Below, in pieces: positions 57,201 through 64,000 of a stretch of DNA of 64,000 nt. Origin of the DNA: Euborellia annulipes (taxonomy: Eukaryota > Arthropoda > Insecta > Dermaptera > Anisolabididae); contig JAKCPI010025700.1 of the NCBI GenBank assembly GCA_023213315.1, positions 62,001-126,000 on the forward strand, read 5' to 3'. The position numbers and the translations under genes are program-made. Under the pieces are notes generated by a model. The model was given only the letters and a program-made list of their open reading frames with translations. It was not told the DNA's origin and made no database searches. Numbering within the stretch: position 1 is the first letter of the stretch; the number at the start of each line of letters is the position of its first letter.

Positions 57201-58860
57201 AATCTTAATAACAGCCACGTAATATTTATACTAATACTACGAGTCTTATAAATCTCTGAGAGATTCCGCGAAAACCTTCAGATCTCCTTTTTCAGAGGCA
57301 ATCAGCGTAACTATCTCGATCAACTCTGACACATTCTATAAATATAGGAATTGTGAAGATTTTCGCTTATGCACAAAGATATATAAGACTCCCTTCTCAC
57401 TGAGGAAGACCTATACCACTAAATACATACAGTACTGGGCGCGTGAATTTAACTTTTGTGTTTAATTGCCACTTTATGCCTCTAAAAAGGTCGTAAATAA
57501 ATTTATTTTATTTTAAATTTAATCGGTATATAATTTAAAACACTTATAAACAACCCTTTAAGTGTGATTTTGACTGAGTGATTCATTAAAAAGTTGTTCA
57601 AGAATTTAATTAAGAATTAAAAATAAGCGCTAATCAATAAATAATATGATGATTTTAATAAAAAAAGGAACACTCTTGGTTTATATGTATGGCGCCTTTA
57701 TCATCTCGACTATTTACTTTGTTAAGAATATCATACTTTTTAAGTTAATTAAATTTGATTCATATTTTTTTTTTACTTAATAAACTAATTTATGAATTTG
57801 ATTTCACAAACTGGTTATATTAAAATTCAAGCACGAAAGTATATGAAAAACGATATTTTTTTAATAGAGTGTATTTTGTGATAGGCCTATATATTAATAC
57901 AATAGAGTGGAGAAAAACAAAATATTTCCTTTAACTCTTGAACTTTGCATAGATGTAAAATGCTAATCAAATAACAAGTAGAAATTTCATTTACTTATTA
58001 ACTCTAATTATAATAACCATATATACGAAGGAATGTGAGTCATCGCATGAAAAAAAATTATCTTTACTTTCTTTGAATAAATATCTTAAAAAATAAACTT
58101 CCTCTATGCTTTTTTTTAAAGCGAAACTCCGTGTTTCATTTATTTTTTAATGGCGGAAAAAGATCATAATGTTTAAGAAAAATTGTTTAAAAAAAAACGC
58201 AATTTTATTTTTAGACAATTAAAATAAACGTTCTTTCAATGCAATTTTTAATTTTTAATCTATACATAAAAAAAATAATAAAAATTAAAATTAAATATAC
58301 AAATTAAACACTAGGTTATTTGTATATTTAATTTTTATTTACAAAATGTTTCAACGAGAACCAACGGTCGAAAGTTTAAAACTTATAATAAAAATTATAA
58401 AATGAGAATGAGAGGCGATGTGGAGGGTCAAAAAAAAATTTGATGTGAACAAAAATTTGATTGATCAAAATAATAAATGACTGAAGGAAAGCCAGCGACA
58501 GCAAGTGATAGTAGTTTTATAAAAAAAAAAAAAAAAAAAATAAATATAAGGGAAAATTGTCATAAAACGCTCAGGAGTTAGGCAACCATACTGGCGCACT
58601 GCATATGAGTGTCAGCCATTCTCAAAGGAGAATAGATTTTTTTTTTTTTTAATAAATAAAACTGGATTATTTTTTATATAAAATAGAAGATTCAAATATT
58701 CTATTTTCAAATATCTAGTTTAGAAATTCTTTGTTATATTAATGAAATAATTTTTTTTTTTTTAAACAATAAAGAAATTACATATAATGGGTACCAATTT
58801 CTTTTGAAACTTTCATGATTAGGGATGCAGATTATAAACGAAGAAACTACCGATACTTGT
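57201..58860. other. Intergenic AT-rich sequence
   Basis: No gene or paired repeat recognised; A-run at 58520-58540. Confidence 0.4.
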
Positions 58861-58867
58861 ATCAAAT

Positions 58868-59505
58868 AATACTGTTTTATTCTAAGGACCTTCGGTTAAA
58901 AATAAATAATTATAATGGAGAGATGGAGATATCAGCCAAATTGGAATGCTCTAAGATCAATATAAACCCAGAATAAGACGTATCGGCCTGTATTTGGCCA
59001 TCTTCAGTTATTGGACTACAAAATTGTATAAAGATATAAACAAAAATTGTACAATTTTATTAATATATATATATTTTTTTTTAATATTGTAATAATAAAA
59101 TGTACAATTTTTATAAATATTTTTATACAATTTTGTAGTCCAATAACTGAAGATCACCAAATAAATTCAGGCCGAAACGTCTTGTTCTGGGAGTTTTATT
59201 GAACCTAGAGCATTCCAATTTGGCTGATATCTTCATCTCTCCATTATAATCACATCAAGCGACAACTTCAAAAGCAAAAATAAATAATTTTGCTTATTAT
59301 CTGGTAATCTGTTTGTAAAAAATAAGCTTATTGTTTAAGTGCTATAACAATAACTTTTAATATATAATGTATGTATTTATGTAGTATCTAATTTAGTTTC
59401 TTGTACTGAGGATGATTCAATTTCACTGGGATCGAAATATCTACAAATAAATGGATAATACGCAAAGTTATTTATTTTTGGCCGACGGTCCTTGGAATAA
59501 AATTG
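58868..59505. mobile_element. Two nested hammerhead inverted-repeat elements
   Basis: The inner element 58909-59250 (ATAATGGAGAGATGGAGATA and reverse complement) has a motif in each arm. The left (minus) has an intact helix II GGCC/GGCC but GAUA for GAAA; the right (plus) has GAAA but a damaged helix II. Helix I AAUAA/UUAUU or UUGUU is kept in both. Outer arms 58868-58906 and about 59462-59505 pair as well; between them lies the motif at 59401-59446. Confidence 0.7.
59401..59446 (+). ncRNA. Hammerhead ribozyme candidate
   Basis: Helix I UUGUA/UACAA perfect (59401-59405 with 59442-59446). Core CUGAGGA 59406-59412. Extra U. Helix II GAUUC/GGAUC (one G-U). GAAA 59434-59437. Then UA and UC, cleavage expected after C59441. 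Together with 1758-1799, the most complete copy. Confidence 0.55.
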
Positions 59506-59699
59506 ATTTTCCTTACGGCCATCAACAAACAATTAAAATAATACTGGTCAGAAAAGTTTCAATACTTGAAAAATATAAAAATTATTATATAATCGGTTTG
59601 GGCTAATGTGAATTGTGATTAATTTGCCGATACTTTCTGATAAAAGAATGAGAGTATCGATATATTCAAAATATTGAAAAGAAAGTATCGATATAAATC

Positions 59700-60145
59700 T
59701 AAAATTTCTATGTAGTTTCTTTCAGGTATCGGTGCTGTTGGACGGCAGATTCTTAGCAATTGTTGGAAAAATGAAAATCAAACCACCAATTTATAGCAGA
59801 GACAATTTATAGATTGACGAGGATGCATCCTGTCAGAACCAAATGTGTCTGAAATTCAAGACCACATATTATCATTTACAATTACTAGTTTAATTCGATG
59901 AAGAGGTAAAACTAAAATGAATTGTCATAGTTATAATAGTAAATGTAAATATTTTGTCTTGAATTTCGGACTAATATGGTTCTGATGAAGGCCTGTAATT
60001 GGCCGAAACGACAGGATGCTTCCTCGTCAACCGATAAATTGTCTCTGCTATGAATTGGTGGTTTGATTTTTATTCTTCCAACAATTCCTAAGAATCTGCC
60101 GTCCAACAGCACCGATAACTGAAAAAACTGCATAGACATTTTAGA
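59700..60145. mobile_element. Inverted-repeat element with hammerhead-like motif
   Basis: Arms of about 120-150 bp start AAATTTCTATGTAGTTTCTT. Right-arm motif: CUGAUGA 59982-59988, extra A, helix II GGCC/GGCC, GAAAC, but the site reads GAC and helix I is lost. In the left arm helix II is deleted. Confidence 0.65.
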
Positions 60146-60203
60146 TTATATTTATCACGAATGTGTTTATTAAAGCTTTGGTGGTTTGAATTATTATTAT
60201 TAA

Positions 60204-60765
60204 AGGAATTTTTAATTATAGACCACATTTTGTTATTAATTAAAGTATTGTGCACTTGCTCCGACTCAAGTGAAACTAACCGTCACGACCGTTGACGTGC
60301 CTTTTTATATGCAACGACGTCAACGCCATCTGCAGGCATTCCTATGAAGTTAGATACAAATTTTCCCGCTCATTCCCATTATGTTAGTCACAATCATCAA
60401 AGCAAGTGTTTACATAAAAAAGCATGATGTTACAATGAATTTTTTGAATTTGAATTTAACATAGATAAATTCAAAAAACTTATTCTAACATCATGCTATT
60501 TATGTAATCACTAGCTTTGATGATTGTGACTAAGTACATGGGAACGAGTGAAAATTTATATCTAAATTCATAAGAATGCAGATGGTGCTGAAGTCGTTGC
60601 ATATAAAAAGACACGTAACGGTCTTGACGGTTAGTTTCACTTGAGTCGGAGCAAGAGTACAGTACTTGATAAAGACTGCAGAATAAGCAGTTGAAACGTT
60701 GTAGTGTAATTTATATTTTTAATAAATAATTAACACAAAATGTGGTCTATAATTAAAAATTATCC
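60204..60765. mobile_element. Long inverted-repeat element, arms about 250 bp
   Basis: GGAATTTTTAATTATAGACC and its reverse complement bound it. Paired interior phrases: GTCACAATCATCAAAGC and GCTTTGATGATTGTGAC. Only the right arm keeps the ribozyme-like part: UUGAUAA, helix II CUGC/GCAG, GAAACGUU, helix I 6 of 7 pairs. A truncated relative is at 33425-33550. Confidence 0.7.
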
Positions 60766-60769
60766 TAAT

Positions 60770-61610
60770 AACAATTTAGATTTATATTGTATACAGGTGT
60801 AACATCATTTCTAGACTTATTATGCAAGTGTCGATGTTCCGATACTATTCGATACCTAAAAAAATAGATACTTTTAAAAGTATCGAAGTATCAACATGAT
60901 TAGTTGGAAAATGAGTTATTTTAAGAATACACTTATCAAAGAATAATTCATTATATTTCATATTGGCGTTTACATAAATATGTCGAAATTTCCTGCTATT
61001 CACTTCTTTAATAATTTTACAACATAAATTTAAGCCAAGAGAAAAAAATGAAAAATAATAACCTTTTGTCGTCTTTACAAAAAGGTAAAACTTTTCATCA
61101 TAAACAAGAATGAATCAATGGGATGATAACGGTCATCAATTCAAATAGATAGCATGATTCATTTAGAAATCCTTTTAGAAATAATTTCAAGTGTGTTTCA
61201 TCAAGTGTACTGATTCATAAAATAACCTGGACTTTTCCTTTATTTTTTGGAAAAAAAAAACTTATTTAGAAGGAATATATTATAATTTATATTTAGGAAT
61301 ATCTCTAATTTGACCTTGAACCTAAAAAGAATTTTTATCTACATATACTTTTTACGTTTATCTTAAAATGAGTTAAACGTCTAATTAAAGAGTTTATCTT
61401 TTTCAAGATTACTGAGTGTATTAATACATTTTTTATTAATATTAATTAGTTTTCTATGTATTATTTTATCGCATTAGTCTCTATTTTTTCCACATCTGAC
61501 CTTTTTGCATTCCGTAGCTAGACGGATATATAAATATCAGTATCAAAACGTTTTAGGAAAATGTGATGTAATATATAATTATGAGAACAATTTAGTATTG
61601 GAGAGACACA
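60770..61610. other. Intergenic AT-rich sequence
   Basis: No gene or paired repeat recognised. Confidence 0.4.
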
Positions 61611-61616
61611 CTGGTG

Positions 61617-61822
61617 CAGTGAGCACCACAATTAAGTACCCGCCTAGTAGCTAGAGCCTTAAGTATATGGTATATAGTGAAAAATGTCAAATATATTCAT
61701 ATATACCATATTTTATTTTACTTTTTCCGTCATTAAAATTATTTCACTATATATCATATAAATAATAAACCAGTACTTAAGGCTCTTTCTCCCAGATGGG
61801 GACTTAATTATGGCGGCCACTG
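61617..61822. mobile_element. Tc1/mariner-like MITE (copy 2)
   Basis: CAGTGAGCACCACAATTAAG left, reverse complement with a few differences right (CTTAATTATGGCGGCCACTG), then TA. AT-rich interior like copy 1. Confidence 0.65.
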
Positions 61823-62023
61823 TACCAGTAAAAAAAAGGCAATGATGGAAATGTAAAAATGTGTCAGTAGTGTAACTTTAAAGCCACTTTTTAGTAATTA
61901 GTTTTTATAGAAATTCGGTAAATTCATTTTTTTAACTTTTAATGATTCCGAAAAAATATGCAGTACGTAGTATCTTGAAAATATGAGCAATAAATGAAGA
62001 CGATATGCTATATCCCCCCATAA

Positions 62024-62212
62024 TGTATCTGGACAGTGAAGCTTTTTAATTTTCTTTGTTCTTTAGAAATGGTTATTATTACAATATTTTGTGTAAAATA
62101 ATCAATTCGTATTTTGAATATATTTTTTTTTACACAAAATTAGAACCAATAATAATAATAATTTTAAAAAAATGCAAATTCAAAAGCTTCTCTATCTGAA
62201 ATATTATCGGGA
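62024..62212. mobile_element. Fold-back MITE, second copy
   Basis: AATGTATCTGGACAGTGAAG left and TTCAAAAGCTTCTCTATCTG right (imperfect reverse complements). TTTTGTGTAAAATAATCAAT pairs with the later TTTTTTACACAAAATTAGAA. Confidence 0.5.
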
Positions 62213-64000
62213 TAGTAGATAAAATGGAAATTTATTAAATAAGTTTAGGAAGTATAAGAGCAGGTAGTCAAAAAAGACTTAATTCACGGGCTTATTCGCT
62301 CTTCTAAGTTAAAATTTCTAATGGGGATCAGGACTCCGATTACAAATTTTGAATAAAATTGGTCCGAAGCCTTTCAAATTCCAGAGAAATTTGAAAGGCT
62401 TTTTGACTTAAAATTTTTGGTATATATTGATAAAGCGATTATATAATTTCATTATAAAATTGTATACTATCAATATTTTCCATATTTATATTTCTTTTAG
62501 GTATTTTAGAGTGTAAAATAACGATTGTTAAATAAAATTTTTATTGATCAAAAAAAAAAATATTTATATTGAAACCAGTGCACCAGGTGTAAATTCACCC
62601 CATGACCAAAAAGAAATTACCTCCTTTTGGGGAAGATTTTAGAGTCCAGAGGGAAATAAAGGTAGCGATGGAATTAGACAGTGAGTGGCACACTCATCGC
62701 TTGCAAAAAAAAAAAAAAATGAAACATTCTTGGGTGTATATCATTTGCGAGTTTTCGAGTGGGGATAAGATTATTGGATATACCGTATAATAAAAAAAAA
62801 TAATTTAAAGAAGTGATTTTAATCTGATTACAGAGTAATATATCAAATTTTGAAAAAGGAACACCGCCCTTATATCAATATTAATCTTCAAAAAGCCCGT
62901 TCATATAACTTAGACACACAATGTCCTATTTAAATAAAATAATTAGGTTGTATTTAAATAATTACTCATTTATACGGAAATCCTAACTAATATATTACAA
63001 TCGATAAGTCCAAAGCTATTAAAGTAAAATCAATAGGAAAAGCTTTCTTAATTTAAATTTAAATAAGGGAACAATTTTAGAGTCTGTCTATGTTATAAAT
63101 ATTAAATAAAATCACTTTAATCAAATATAAATAAATAATTCAATTTGAAATTTATTAATACAATCAATTTATTTCCTTTTTTTAAATCATTTTAAATTAG
63201 AAAAATGGATAGTTTAGAAGGAACAATTTAAATTGGACAGTTTAAGAAGAGAAAAGAGTGAGTAACTCTTTTAATGAAATAAATAATAAATAGAAAGAAA
63301 AATAGGCCAAGAAAAAAGTTAGATTAAAATAAAAAAATTTTCTGTTTTATAAACAAATGTTAACAATTCGCATTTAATTTGAATGTTAAATATGTTTGGT
63401 GATTTGTCAATGTATTTTTGGGATATCTTATTAATTATTAGATTTAGTGAAAGTCTTTTCAAGAAAAAGTTATTCGAATTAGTATTCTTTATAACTTTAA
63501 TTAAAAAAGTTTTTCTTAATTAAAAAAAAAAAAAAATCGACATATTATAAAAAATTTGTATAGGAGGTATCAGTTTTTTTTTATATAATAAGTTATTATT
63601 CGCAGTAAAAATACACAATTTCAATTTATTAAATATTTTAATTATAAATAAAAAAATTCAAATTACGAATGATGGATTTGTGTCTATTATTATTTATATA
63701 AAAAATATTTACAACAAAAAAAGAAATGGTCAATTTGTTGGAAAACATCATTTTCAAATTATTATTATAGGGATATCAAAAAAATTTTAATTTAAATTAA
63801 AATATTTAACAAATTAGTTCAAATCATTTATTTCTATTTATGGATTAAATTCATTTAGCGATAATGACAGGAGTAAAGTACGTTTAAAGTATAAAGGTCA
63901 ATATTTTACAAATGACTAATAAAACATTTAGTATAGATGTTATGCAAATATGTAGCTTAATGGAAAGTCTCTTTATACAATTGGACAAAGAAAGTAGTTA
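62213..64000. other. Right-end intergenic sequence, no gene recognised
   Basis: Very AT-rich. A 62-codon frame at 62602-62790 is not recognisable. A short inverted pair AAGCCTTTCAAATT / AATTTGAAAGGCTT lies at 62369-62402. Confidence 0.4.

Noticed and set aside
62602..62790. 62-codon ORF with a stretch vaguely like a GIY-YIG endonuclease start (VYIICEFSSGDKIIGYT)
   Set aside because: Too short, contains a lysine run from an A-tract, lacks the clear motif and any reverse transcriptase nearby. Tempting next to Penelope-like repeats, but the resemblance is weak.

Overview
This is nuclear DNA from a eukaryote, very AT-rich, with long repeat-filled introns and many homopolymer runs. The two recognisable genes are animal housekeeping genes, and the glycogen phosphorylase reads like an arthropod orthologue (crustacean, chelicerate or insect). 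I cannot fix the taxon from sequence alone.

Left part (1-26,100): the 5' part of a glycogen phosphorylase gene on the minus strand. Six coding exons (307 codons) run from the ATG at 25,857 to 1,323, and the rest of the gene lies beyond base 1. All splice phases agree. A TATA box sits at 25,945-25,950. Four complete introns are 5.1-6.8 kb and packed with mobile DNA; one is only 77 bp.

Middle part (31,871-45,215): a complete short-isoform reticulon gene on the minus strand, five coding exons, 212 residues, all phases consistent. The rest of the window (45.5-64 kb) shows no convincing gene; a GC-richer island at about 55.2-55.6 kb could be a promoter or upstream exon.

Mobile DNA dominates. (1) 'RepA' is a family of about 1 kb, present about 20 times, with palindromes at both ends that share a core found inside ACTTTCTCTTACC. 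(2) At least a dozen short hAT-like elements have G/C-tract arms and 8-bp target duplications, most of them exact. (3) tRNA-derived SINEs occur in both orientations. (4) Tc1/mariner- and pogo-like MITEs are present. (5) Several long fold-back elements occur.

The most interesting system is a set of about a dozen inverted-repeat elements in which one or both arms carry a hammerhead-ribozyme-like motif: CUGANGA, one extra base, helix II, then GAAA, two bases and UC, with helix I formed by the flanks. This recalls the hammerhead motifs reported in the terminal repeats of Penelope-like retroelements. The copies at 1,758-1,799 and 59,401-59,446 keep the complete conserved core and a perfect 5-bp helix I. 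The recurrent extra base before helix II and the head-to-head arrangement look unusual.
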